Shown in pieces: positions 29,915 to 37,328 of a stretch of DNA of 64,000 bases. This stretch comes from JADJVL01 sp046331545 (GTDB taxonomy: Bacteria; Acidobacteriota; Holophagae; Holophagales; Holophagaceae), in contig JAXLQR010000002.1 of the NCBI GenBank assembly GCA_046331545.1, positions 1,550,001 to 1,614,000 of the forward strand. Direction: 5' to 3'. Position 1 is the stretch's first letter, and every line of letters begins with the position of its first letter. The notes beneath the pieces are model-generated. The model was not told the origin of the DNA and did no database searches. It saw nothing but the letters and a program-made list of their open reading frames with translations. The position numbers were made by a program, and so were the translations under genes.

Positions 29915-32818
29915 ATGCGTACGCCCCTGCTGGCCCTCCTCCCCCTCGCCCTGGTGGCCCAGGACGCCCCGTGGACCAAGGCCCAGGAGGCGGCGCTGCT
30001 GCATCCGCTCGTGCCCACGCCGAGCGGGTCGGCGCGGGAGAAGGCCTGGCAGGCGCGGAAGGCCCTGGCCGCCGAAGGCACGCTCTCGGCGGTGCCCTGG
30101 AAGGGCATCGGGCCCCTGGGCCAGGGCGGCCGCGTGGTGGCCCTGGCGGTGGATCCCCGCAAGCCCGAGGTCTGGATCGCGGCCTTCGCCACCGGCGGCC
30201 TCTGGATCACCCGCACCGAGGGCGCCACCTGGGAGAGCCTCTTCGACCACGAGGAGGCCTTCGCCCTCGGGGACGTCGCCGTGGTGTGGGGGGAACCCGG
30301 ACAGCCGAAGACGATCTGGGTGGGCACCGGCGAGGCCAACGCCAGCCGCAGCTCCTACGCCGGCGCGGGGCTCTTCCGCAGCGACGACGGCGGGAAGTCC
30401 TGGCAGGCGCGCGGGCTGGCCGAGGCCCACCGCATCGCGCGCATCGCCGTGCACCCGGCCAACCCCGACGTCGTCTACGTCGCGGCCCAGGGCCCGCTCT
30501 ACACCGAGGGCGGCCAGCGGGGCGTGTTCAAGTCCACCGACGGCGGCCGTTCCTGGTCCCAGGTCCTGAAGGGCGGGCCCCGCACCGGCGCGGTGGAAGT
30601 CCTGCTCGACTGGAAGGATCCGGAGACCCTGTACGCCGCCCTCTGGGAGAAGGACCGCAAGCCCTGGAACTTCCTGGAGAGCGGCCCCGGCAGCGGGATC
30701 CACAAGAGCACCGACGGCGGCCGGACCTGGACGAGGCTGGCGGCCGGCCTTCCCTCCGGCGACGGCGTGGGCCGCTACGGCCTCGCCCAGAGCCGCCAGG
30801 ACCCGAGGAAGCTCTACGCCTTCGTGGACAACCAGGCCCTGCGGGGCAAGGACGAGGTGGATCCCTACGAGGACAAGGAGAAGCTGACGCTCAAGAAGCT
30901 GGCCGGGATGTCCAAGGACGATGCGCTGAAGGTGGACGCCAAGGCCTGGAAGACCTTCCTCAAGGACAACGGCTTCCACGCCAGCATCACGGCCGAGAAG
31001 GTGGTGGCGGACCTGAAGTCCGGCGCCCTCACGGTGCAGGACCTCGCGAAGTACCACGGGGACTTCGACAGCAGCCTCTCCGGCGCCGACATCGTGGGCG
31101 CCGAGGTCTATGCCTCCGCCGACGGCGGGGCCACCTGGGCGCGCACCCACGCGGACCGCCTCGACGCCGTCTACAACAGCTACGGCTACTATTTCGGCCA
31201 GGTCCGCGTGGACCCCGCGGACGACCGCGTGGTCTACCTCCTCGGCTTCCCGGCCCTGAAGTCCACCGACGGCGGGAAGACCTTCCACGGCATCAACGGC
31301 GAGAACTGGGACAGCGTGCATCCCGACCACCACGCCCTCTGGATCGATCCCCGGGACGGGCGGCGCCTGGTGCTCGGCAACGACGGGGGCCTCAACGTGA
31401 GCCTGGACGCGGGCGAGCACTGGCGCGCGGTGAAGAACCTGCCGGTGGGCCAGTTCTACACGATCTGGGTGGACAACGCGGAGCCCTTCCGCGTCTATGG
31501 CGGCCTCCAGGACAACGGCGTCAAGCGCGGCCCGGCGACGCCGTTGAAGCCCAACCAGGCCGCGGATTCCTGGAGCGTGCTCTACGGCGGGGACGGCGGC
31601 TTCGTGGTGGCCCCCAGGGACGGCAGCACCGTCTACCTGGAGAGCCAGTTCGGCTTCATGTCGCGGCTCGAGGGGGGGAAGCGCAAGCTGATCCGCCCCG
31701 CCCACAAGCTGAAGGAAACGCCCTACCGCTTCAACTGGATGACGCCCATCGTGGCGAGCCCCCACAGCCCCGACATCGTCTACACCGGCACCCAGAAGGT
31801 GCTGCGCTCCCTGGACAAGGGGGAGACCTGGACCGAGATCAGCGGCGACCTGAGCAGCGGGCGCAAGCCCTTCATCGGCGAGCGGGGCGACGTGCCCTTC
31901 GGCACGATCAGCGCCCTCGCCGAGAGCCCCAGGCGCTTCGGCCTGCTCTACGCCGGCACCGACGAAGGCAGGGTGTGGGTGAGCCGGGACGGCGGCTTCG
32001 CCTGGACCGAGTGCGCCAAGGGCCTGCCGGCCGGGCGCTGGGTGAGCCGCGTGGAGCCCAGCCGCCACGCGGAGGGCACGGTCTACGCGACCTTCACCGC
32101 CTACCGCAACGACACCACCGAGGCCCTGGTCTACAAGTCCACGGACTACGGCGCGACCTGGACCTCCCTCGCGGGCAACCTGCCCGGGGAGAACGTGAAC
32201 GTGATCCGCGAGGACGCCGCGAACCCCGACCTGCTCTACCTCGGCACGGACTTCGGCGCCTTCGCCAGCCTGGACGGCGGCAAGCGCTGGGAGGTGCTGG
32301 GCTCGGGCCTGCCCCACGTGCCCGTGCACGACCTCGCCCTGCACGAGGGCACGAAGACGCTGGTGGCCGGGACCCATGGCCGGAGCGCCTGGACCGCCAA
32401 CGTGGCGGGGCTCTCCGCCTGGACCGCGGAGGTGCGGGCCAAGGACCTGCACCTCTTCGACGTGAAGCCCCCCAAGGCCGAGAAGGCGTGGAAGGAGGAC
32501 CGCCCCTCCTGGTGGACCCGGCGCGAGCCCGACTCCGTGCCCCTCTGGTTCCACGTCAAGGCCTCGGGCCCCGTCACCCTCCGGCTGGAAGACGCCAAGG
32601 GCGCCCTCCAGCGCGAGTGGAAGGTGGACGCCCGGCCCGGCCTCAACCGCGTGGACTGGGACCTGCAGCTGGACCGCGCCGTGTTCAAGGACCTGCCCGA
32701 GGGCCGGCGGGCCTTCGTCCTGCCGGGGGAGTACGTCCTCAAGGCGAAGGCCGGCGCGGCGATGGCGGAGGTGAAGGTCAAGGTCGAGGCGGCGAAGGAG
32801 GTGGACAACGCCGACTGA
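29915..32818 (+). CDS. Secreted BNR/VPS10-like beta-propeller protein
   Basis: A 967-residue protein with a short signal peptide (LLALLPLALVAQ). The body contains many BNR/sialidase-type turns of the form SxDGGxxW: GLFRSDDGGKSWQ, VFKSTDGGRSWSQ, GIHKSTDGGRTW, ALKSTDGGKTFHG, LRSLDKGETWTEI, YKSTDYGATWTSL and ASLDGGKRWEVL, giving one or two large propellers as in VPS10/sortilin-like glycosyl-hydrolase-related proteins. The C-terminal region (about 150 residues, GPVTLRLEDAKGALQREWKV then RVDWDLQLDR) is a beta-sandwich seen in proteins of this family. No catalytic assignment is possible. It is exported and starts 40 bases after the LytTR gene. Confidence 0.85.
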   Translation: MRTPLLALLPLALVAQDAPWTKAQEAALLHPLVPTPSGSAREKAWQARKALAAEGTLSAVPWKGIGPLGQGGRVVALAVDPRKPEVWIAAFATGGLWITRTEGATWESLFDHEEAFALGDVAVVWGEPGQPKTIWVGTGEANASRSSYAGAGLFRSDDGGKSWQARGLAEAHRIARIAVHPANPDVVYVAAQGPLYTEGGQRGVFKSTDGGRSWSQVLKGGPRTGAVEVLLDWKDPETLYAALWEKDRKPWNFLESGPGSGIHKSTDGGRTWTRLAAGLPSGDGVGRYGLAQSRQDPRKLYAFVDNQALRGKDEVDPYEDKEKLTLKKLAGMSKDDALKVDAKAWKTFLKDNGFHASITAEKVVADLKSGALTVQDLAKYHGDFDSSLSGADIVGAEVYASADGGATWARTHADRLDAVYNSYGYYFGQVRVDPADDRVVYLLGFPALKSTDGGKTFHGINGENWDSVHPDHHALWIDPRDGRRLVLGNDGGLNVSLDAGEHWRAVKNLPVGQFYTIWVDNAEPFRVYGGLQDNGVKRGPATPLKPNQAADSWSVLYGGDGGFVVAPRDGSTVYLESQFGFMSRLEGGKRKLIRPAHKLKETPYRFNWMTPIVASPHSPDIVYTGTQKVLRSLDKGETWTEISGDLSSGRKPFIGERGDVPFGTISALAESPRRFGLLYAGTDEGRVWVSRDGGFAWTECAKGLPAGRWVSRVEPSRHAEGTVYATFTAYRNDTTEALVYKSTDYGATWTSLAGNLPGENVNVIREDAANPDLLYLGTDFGAFASLDGGKRWEVLGSGLPHVPVHDLALHEGTKTLVAGTHGRSAWTANVAGLSAWTAEVRAKDLHLFDVKPPKAEKAWKEDRPSWWTRREPDSVPLWFHVKASGPVTLRLEDAKGALQREWKVDARPGLNRVDWDLQLDRAVFKDLPEGRRAFVLPGEYVLKAKAGAAMAEVKVKVEAAKEVDNAD

Positions 32819-32920
32819 CAGGCGGGCTGCCGGAGGAGCCCCGGGCGGTTCCGTCGCGGGGCGGTTCCGATCCCTCGAACGAAGGTCTGTCCCTTCATGC
32901 GCGGGACGGGTCGGGAGGGG

Positions 32921-33049
32921 CGTTTCACGGCCTCCCGGGCGGACCTCCAGGCATGTCGCGCCCTCGGACGCGCGCGGGCCGAAGGGCAGCTACCCTTCGG
33001 GACCTTCGACCCAGCGGGGGGCCGGCTGCCGGGGGCGGAGGCACTGTGA
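32921..33049 (+). pseudogene. 3' fragment of a PIN-domain (VapC-type) toxin gene
   Basis: An in-frame stretch of 43 codons, from RFTASRADLQ to GGRLPGAEAL and a TGA at 33047-33049, closely matches the C-terminal 42 residues of the intact PIN toxin at 35440-35823 (RFKASKADFP to GGRLPGAEGL). About 70 bases at the 3' end are nearly identical at DNA level. No start or N-terminal half is recognisable upstream, so this is a remnant of a second, related toxin gene or of a duplication. Confidence 0.8.
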
Positions 33050-33136
33050 GGGCCTGTCAGTACCGTGCCCCGGGCGAGTGGGGCCCCTGCTGAGCGTGAG
33101 CGAAAGAACTTGAAGCAGGGGCGTTGCGTTCGGATT

Positions 33137-33168
33137 CCGTTTGAAACCAATTTCAAACGGTTTGAAAT
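33137..33168. promoter_or_regulatory. Triple alternating dyad TTTGAAA/TTTCAAA, operator-like
   Basis: Two overlapping perfect inverted repeats: 33137-33146 with 33151-33160 (CCGTTTGAAA / TTTCAAACGG, 4-base loop) and 33150-33157 with 33161-33168 (ATTTCAAA / TTTGAAAT, 3-base spacer). The result is three alternating half-sites 10-11 bases apart in an otherwise GC-rich stretch. It looks like a multi-site operator or the end of a mobile element, next to the truncated decarboxylase. Confidence 0.55.
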
Positions 33169-33221
33169 CCATCCCTATCCTTTCCATCACCCGCCGCGAG
33201 GACGGGAAGCCAAGGCTCCAG

Positions 33222-33881
33222 GAGAAGTTCCGCTTCTGGCTGCACGTGGACGCGGCGATGGCGGGCACGGCGATGGTGCTGCCGGAGTGCCGCTGGATGT
33301 GGGAGGGCATCGAGGCGGCGGATTCGATGGTGATGAACCCCCACAAGTGGATGGGCACCGGCTTCGACCTGAGCGCCTACTTCGTGAAGGACCCGCAGCA
33401 CCTGATCCGGGTGATGAGCACGAACCCGAGCTACCTGCGCACCGCCCAGGACGACGAGGTGAAGAACCTCCGGGACTGGGGGATACCGCTGGGCCGCAGG
33501 TTCCGGGCGCTGAAGCTGTGGTTCCTGCTGAAGGACCAGGGCGTGGAGGGCATCCAGGCGCGCCTAAGAAGGGACCTCGCCAACGCCCAGTGGTTCCGCG
33601 AGCAGGTGGACGAAGCCCCCGACTGGGAGCGCCTCGCGCCGGTGCCGTTGCAGACCGTCTGCATCCGCCACATCCCCAAAGGCATGGGCGCCGAGGCGCT
33701 GCTGAGGGCGCACAACCTCGCCCTGGCCGAGCGCGTCAACGCCAGCGGGAAGGCGTACCTCACGCCGAGCGTACTCAAGGGGAAGCAGATGCTGCGGGTG
33801 AGCATCGGGGCCGAGGGGACCGAGCGGCGGCATGTGGAAGGATTGTGGAAGCTGCTGAACGAGGCGGCGCGGGCGGTGTGA
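33222..33881 (+). pseudogene. 5'-truncated PLP-dependent (group II) decarboxylase
   Basis: About 220 codons of the C-terminal half of an aromatic-amino-acid/glutamate-type decarboxylase. It begins abruptly just before FWLHVDAAMAGTAMVLPE and contains the PLP-lysine motif MNPHKWMG, LRDWGIPLGRRFRALKLWF and a normal C-terminus. The family is about 470 residues; the N-terminal half with the substrate-binding part is absent and no homologous sequence is seen upstream, where the PIN remnant and the dyad lie. The longest frame starts at a TTG inside the dyad. It is probably inactive; an intact copy may exist elsewhere. Confidence 0.85.
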
Positions 33882-33915
33882 CCACTCACGCGAGCCTCGT
33901 GCCCCCGCGTTGCCC

Positions 33916-34245
33916 CTAGCGGATCTCCACAAGATCGTCCCCGGCGTCCAGCAGGGTCAGTGCCTTCTTCAAGGTCGCGCCCAGGACGATCCTCAGGTTC
34001 GCGTTGGAGGTATTCCCGCAGGTCAGCCAGAGGACCTTGGGCGGAGCTCCGAGCTGGCCCTGGAGGATCACGAAGTCGGAATCCTTGGTGAGCACGAGGG
34101 CGCCCGCCGCCCGCGCGGCCTCGAAGATGGCCCGGTCCGAGGCCCGGTGGAGGCCGAGGTCCCGGACGGCCCGGCACGGGACGCCGAACGTCGCAGCGAT
34201 CCAGGGCGCCAGGCCCGGCGCGAGCTGGGCGTCCAGCCAGATCAC
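33916..34245 (-). CDS. DUF5615 PIN-like toxin
   Basis: A 109-residue protein starting at a GTG directly after the stop of the DUF433 gene. It shows the compact PIN-like pattern of DUF5615 (VapC45/Mut7-C-type) toxins: an aspartate in IWLDAQLAPG, the GLHRASDRAIFEAAR helix and the acidic TKDSDFVIL. These proteins are predicted metal-dependent ribonucleases. The partner DUF433 protein is the usual antitoxin. It ends 34 bases from the truncated decarboxylase, convergent with it. Confidence 0.87.
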   Translation of the reverse strand: MIWLDAQLAPGLAPWIAATFGVPCRAVRDLGLHRASDRAIFEAARAAGALVLTKDSDFVILQGQLGAPPKVLWLTCGNTSNANLRIVLGATLKKALTLLDAGDDLVEIR

Positions 34246-34470
34246 TCAGGCCGCCAGGATCGGGTGGTCCAGGCGCTGGGAGGCGTAGAGCAGGGCAGCC
34301 CGAACATCCTCGAGCTCGAGGTCCGGAAGCTCCTCCAACACCGCCTCGGCGCTCAACCCGTTCGCCAGCAGCTGGAGCACGTCCCCCACGCGGATGCGCA
34401 GGCCCCGGATGCAGGGCCGGCCCCCGCACTGCTCGGGATTGACGGTGATGCGCTGGAGGAGGTCGGACAT
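34246..34470 (-). CDS. DUF433 antitoxin
   Basis: A 74-residue helical DNA-binding-like protein of the DUF433 family, recognised by TVNPEQCGGRPCIRGLRIRV and LLANGLSAEAVLEELPDLEL followed by EDVRAALLYA. It is encoded immediately before the DUF5615 toxin with no gap, the standard order antitoxin then toxin. It should neutralise the toxin and repress the operon. The promoter must lie in the 76-base gap 34471-34546, where no clear operator stands out. Confidence 0.9.
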   Translation of the reverse strand: MSDLLQRITVNPEQCGGRPCIRGLRIRVGDVLQLLANGLSAEAVLEELPDLELEDVRAALLYASQRLDHPILAA

Positions 34471-34546
34471 GGCAGCCTCAGGGGCGGGTTCCCGCCAGTA
34501 TAGGCCTGCGGGCCGGGCTGGCAGTGTCGCAGGAGGCGGGGCGGGC

Positions 34547-34819
34547 TCAGCGGTAGACGTCGCGGCGGTGCCCGAGGCGGATCACGAGGACGAGGAGCAC
34601 GGCGTCTTCGACCCGGCAGATGATCCGGTAGTCCCCGACGCGGTATTTCCACAGGTGCCCCAGGACGGGCCCATGAAGGGTCTCGCCCAGCTCCCGGGGG
34701 TTTTCCAAGGCGGCCACGCGGCCTTCGAGAAATTCACGGATCCGGGCGCGGGCCGCGGGGTCGAGCTTGCGCGCGTCCTTGCGCGCGGAGGCCAGGTACT
34801 CGATCGTCCAGCGCGCCAC
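34547..34819 (-). CDS. RelE/ParE-family toxin
   Basis: A 90-residue RelE-type protein starting at a GTG 9 bases after the antitoxin stop. Family features are the WTIEYLASARKDARKLDP start, the LHGPVLGHLWKYRVGDYRII core with conserved Tyr-Arg residues, and the VLLVLVIRLGHRRDVYR end, where the histidine/arginine cluster and terminal Tyr-Arg are typical of ribosome-dependent mRNA interferases. It probably cuts mRNA at the ribosome when released from its antitoxin. Confidence 0.92.
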   Translation of the reverse strand: MARWTIEYLASARKDARKLDPAARARIREFLEGRVAALENPRELGETLHGPVLGHLWKYRVGDYRIICRVEDAVLLVLVIRLGHRRDVYR

Positions 34820-34828
34820 GACGGCAGC

Positions 34829-35047
34829 CTACCCTTCCAGTTCCTTCCAGAAGTCCTCGGCGCTGAGGCGCCGGTCCCTTCCCGCCAGCAGGGCCTTGAA
34901 CCGCCGTTCCGCCAGGTAGAGGTCCTCCAGGTCGTCCAGGTGCTCCAGGATCGCCTCCCGGGCGTAGTAGGTCTTCGTGCGGCCGGTGGCCTTGGCGAGC
35001 TTCTCGAGGCGGGCTTCGATGTCTTCGGGGAGGCGGATGGCGAGCAT
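34829..35047 (-). CDS. Ribbon-helix-helix antitoxin of the RelE module
   Basis: A 72-residue protein. The ATG at 35047 is preferred over 35068 because AAGGAC lies about 9 bases upstream and the ribbon-helix-helix fold begins there: MLAIRLPEDIEARLEKLAKA then TGRTKTYYAREAILEHLDDL. The C-terminal tail (LAGRDRRLSAEDFWKELEG) would bind the toxin. It probably represses its own promoter, which faces the AbrB/PIN promoter in the 112-base divergent gap; a short CTTG/CAAG dyad lies at about 35054-35066. Confidence 0.88.
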   Translation of the reverse strand: MLAIRLPEDIEARLEKLAKATGRTKTYYAREAILEHLDDLEDLYLAERRFKALLAGRDRRLSAEDFWKELEG

Positions 35048-35110
35048 GGGGACGTCCTTGCTATACAAGTCTAGCGGTTCGCGCAGGCCCGGCAGTGGAC
35101 CCGGATCGGC

Positions 35111-35146
35111 TTGACGGCGACATGATTTGCCTTACCCTGGTAAGGC
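35111..35146 (+). promoter_or_regulatory. Promoter and palindromic operator of the AbrB/PIN module
   Basis: A -35-like TTGACG (35111-35116) is followed after 16 bases by TACCCT (35133-35138). The -10 lies inside a perfect 8-bp palindrome GCCTTACC-CT-GGTAAGGC (35129-35146), 14 bases before the ATG at 35160. This is the arrangement expected for autorepression by an AbrB/SpoVT-type antitoxin. Binding is an inference. Confidence 0.6.
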
Positions 35147-35159
35147 ATCGGAGCGCCCC

Positions 35160-35453
35160 ATGGAAGTCCTGGCCCGGAGCCGCCTCACCTCGAAGGAGCA
35201 GCTCTCCCTGCCCGCCGCCATCCGGAAGCTGCTGGGCATCCGCGCCGGGGACGAGCTGCTCTGGATGAAGGACGAGGACGGCCGCCTGGTGGTGGAGTCC
35301 GCCCGGACCTACACGCTGGCGGACATCCGGGCCAGCGTGGCGGCGGAGGGGCCGCTGCACCCGGGCTCGCCGGTGACGGTCGAAGGGATGAAGGCGGGCA
35401 TCGCGGAACATCTGAAGGCCCGGCACGGGAAGGGCGACCGTGGCCGCCGCTGA
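35160..35453 (+). CDS. AbrB/SpoVT-type antitoxin
   Basis: A 97-residue protein starting at ATG 35160. The N-terminal half is a swapped-hairpin AbrB domain (RSRLTSKEQLSLPAAIRKLL then GIRAGDELLWMKDEDGRLVV). The C-terminal part (TLADIRASVAAEGPLHPGSP and VEGMKAGIAEHLKARHGKG) is the toxin-binding tail. Its last 14 bases overlap the GTG start of the PIN toxin, so the two are cotranslated. It should repress through the palindrome at 35129-35146. Confidence 0.92.
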   Translation: MEVLARSRLTSKEQLSLPAAIRKLLGIRAGDELLWMKDEDGRLVVESARTYTLADIRASVAAEGPLHPGSPVTVEGMKAGIAEHLKARHGKGDRGRR

Positions 35454-35823
35454 CACCCACGTCCTGGTGCGTCTGCTGGTCCAGGATGACGCCGCGCAGA
35501 CGCGGCGGGCCGAGGCCTTCCTGGGCTCAAGCCGCCCCCTCTGGATCTCCACCGTCGTGCTGGTGGAGACCTGCTGGGTGCTGGTCTCGGCCTATGCCTG
35601 GAACAGGGCCCAGCTCGCCGCCCTCCTGGAGGGCCTCCAGGACAGCCCGGACTTCGTGCTGCAGTCTCCCCAGGCTGTGCGGGAGGCGGTGGCGCGGTTC
35701 AAGGCGTCGAAGGCGGATTTCCCCGAGTGCTTGGCGCTGGAACTGGCGCGGGTGGAGGGGCAGCTGCCCTTCGGGACCTTCGATCGGGCGGGGGGACGGC
35801 TGCCGGGGGCGGAGGGGCTGTAG
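35440..35823 (+). CDS. PIN-domain (VapC-type) ribonuclease toxin
   Basis: A 127-residue toxin starting at a GTG overlapping the antitoxin gene. PIN features are Asp5 in ADTHVLVRLLVQDD, the glutamate in WISTVVLVETCWVL, the aspartate in FKASKADFPECLAL and GTFDRAGGRLPGAEGL at the end, which together would bind the Mg2+ of a ribonuclease site. The C-terminal 42 residues have a near-identical remnant copy at 32921-33049, 2.8 kb upstream. Expected to cut tRNA or other RNA when released from the AbrB partner. Confidence 0.92.
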   Translation: MAAADTHVLVRLLVQDDAAQTRRAEAFLGSSRPLWISTVVLVETCWVLVSAYAWNRAQLAALLEGLQDSPDFVLQSPQAVREAVARFKASKADFPECLALELARVEGQLPFGTFDRAGGRLPGAEGL

Positions 35824-35995
35824 GGCGACCGAGGAAGACGGCCGACCAGGACCGCGTGGGTCGGGCTCCAGGGTCTGCCAGGCCTGGCGCGCAGCGCGGG
35901 GCCTGGCGCCGTTCACAGCCCAACGCGGGGCCGCGCCCGGTGATGACGCGAGGCTGCCGTGGAACCGATAGCCCTCCCCGGCGGGAGACATAGGC

Positions 35996-36655
35996 TCACT
36001 GTTTCGCTTTGGCGTAGCGGGCGTGCTGGCTGAATGTGTTCCGAACCGTGCGCGTGTAGGACTGGCGCAGTTCCATGGCCTCGATGTTCGCGATGCTGAC
36101 CATCGTGCCGTGCACCTTCCGGTACTGCCGAGCATCGGTCGGGTGAGCCACAGCCTTGGGCTGCACCGTGGTGCCCACGATGACCTTCTCCATGCTGCGC
36201 TCGGTGATGGTCCTGGTGCGCTTGCCCGCATCGATGGTGAGCCCGAGCAGCTTCTCGCACCCGCCCTCGCCGAGGCGCTTGCGCCACTTGCTCATCTGGC
36301 TCGGGCTGATCGGTAGCTCGTGCTGGAAGTACTCCTCCCCGGTGAAGAACTGCCAATAGGGGTTCTCCCGCCACTTCTGCACAACCTCCCCGTCCGACAG
36401 GCCGTAGGTGTGCTTGAGCAGATGAAGCCCGGCCATGAGCTGAATCGGCACGCCAGGGCGTCCGTTGTCGGGGCAATACATGGAGCCAAATTCGCGCTCC
36501 AACGACCCCCAGTCGATGACGCCCGCCAAGCGATAGAGTTCCTGCCGCGGGTCGAGCACCGCTTCCAGGCTCCATCCCCAGAAGGGCTGCTCGTGGGTCT
36601 TCGGCTGGGCCTTTGGGGTCATCGATTCCACCGGAATTATAGGGGTTCCATTCAA
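35996..36655 (-). pseudogene. IS5-family transposase, C-terminal half missing, first catalytic Asp lost
   Basis: 219 codons of an IS5-type transposase. The N-terminal DUF772-like domain is clear (VPIQLMAGLHLLKHTYGLSD, RENPYWQFFTGEEYFQHELP and SPSQMSKWRKRLGE). The motif that begins the DDE domain, normally VDTTVQPKA, reads VGTTVQPKA here, so the first catalytic aspartate is replaced by glycine. The frame then stops after YAKAKQ, where relatives continue for about 200 residues with the other two catalytic residues. It cannot be active. It lies between the AbrB/PIN module and the AT-rich genes of the RHS locus. Confidence 0.88.
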
Positions 36656-36735
36656 AAGTCGGTGGATTTATACCCGGCGCAAGAGCGCGAAAGCCGCGCC
36701 AGTATTGGGTTTGATGGGTTTCTCAGGGCCGACTA
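35996..36735 (-). mobile_element. Truncated IS5-type insertion sequence remnant
   Basis: The transposase fragment 35996-36655 plus about 80 bases of non-coding sequence upstream of it. The right boundary is placed near 36735 because GC content drops sharply there; the sequence TTTCTCAGGGCCGACTAG (36719-36736) looks like an insertion-sequence end, but the matching left end is missing because the transposase is cut off at 35996. Confidence 0.6.
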
Positions 36736-36843
36736 GATGGTTTTTCAGAGGCGATTGCGTAGCAATACACTCTCGCCAACCCATTTTTTCAGTTCAATTA
36801 GATTTCCTTTACCCCTTGCTAACGATTGACAACATATTACAGC

Positions 36844-37326
36844 CTATCGTTTTAAAACAATCGCACCATACCAGATCATATGTTTCTCGTAGAGGCTTCG
36901 ATCCAATTTTTTATTATAATAAATTTTCTTTTTGGCGGAAAACATCAATCGATCATTAATCTTAATATATTCTTTATATAATTTAATGATTGAATTGCGA
37001 TAGTTTTCGTCATTTAAATATCTCTTAATTCCATCAAATTCGTATTCAACAAGTAATTCACGTTGTAATTCATCAAGTATTACCTCGGAAACGGTGTCAC
37101 CCTCTCTCCCCACATTCTCGGTGCAATCAAGTAATTCTAATTTTATCCGCAGAGATTCCAAATCTTTTTTGGTCAAAAGGGATCGCAATAAATCAGCCTT
37201 CAATATCGGATTATTTGTGTTTCGGATTAAACTAGATAAGGTCAATGAATTCACCTGACTATGAAGCAAGCAGGTTGTACCTCCAATTATCAATGAAATT
37301 ATACTAACATTTTTTTTTACCATCAT
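36844..37326 (-). CDS. Small exported AT-rich protein, candidate immunity protein
   Basis: A 160-residue protein, about 30% GC against about 70% around it, with start ATG at 37326 (or 37323), 2 bases after the stop of the RHS effector gene. Residues 1-23 are a hydrophobic leader (KKNVSIISLIIGGTTCLLHS), so the product is probably exported. The rest is charged and helical (DELQRELLVEYEFDGIKRYL then YRNSIIKLYKEYIKI). It matches no family I know. In polymorphic toxin loci the gene directly after the toxin tip is usually the immunity gene, and an exported immunity protein fits a toxin acting outside the cytoplasm. Confidence 0.6.
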   Translation of the reverse strand: MMVKKNVSIISLIIGGTTCLLHSQVNSLTLSSLIRNTNNPILKADLLRSLLTKKDLESLRIKLELLDCTENVGREGDTVSEVILDELQRELLVEYEFDGIKRYLNDENYRNSIIKLYKEYIKINDRLMFSAKKKIYYNKKLDRSLYEKHMIWYGAIVLKR

Positions 37327-37328
37327 TG

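Noticed and set aside
29971..33093. 1040-codon open frame overlapping the propeller gene
   Set aside because: Out-of-frame shadow rich in Arg/Gly/Pro; the real gene in the other frame has a signal peptide and BNR motifs.
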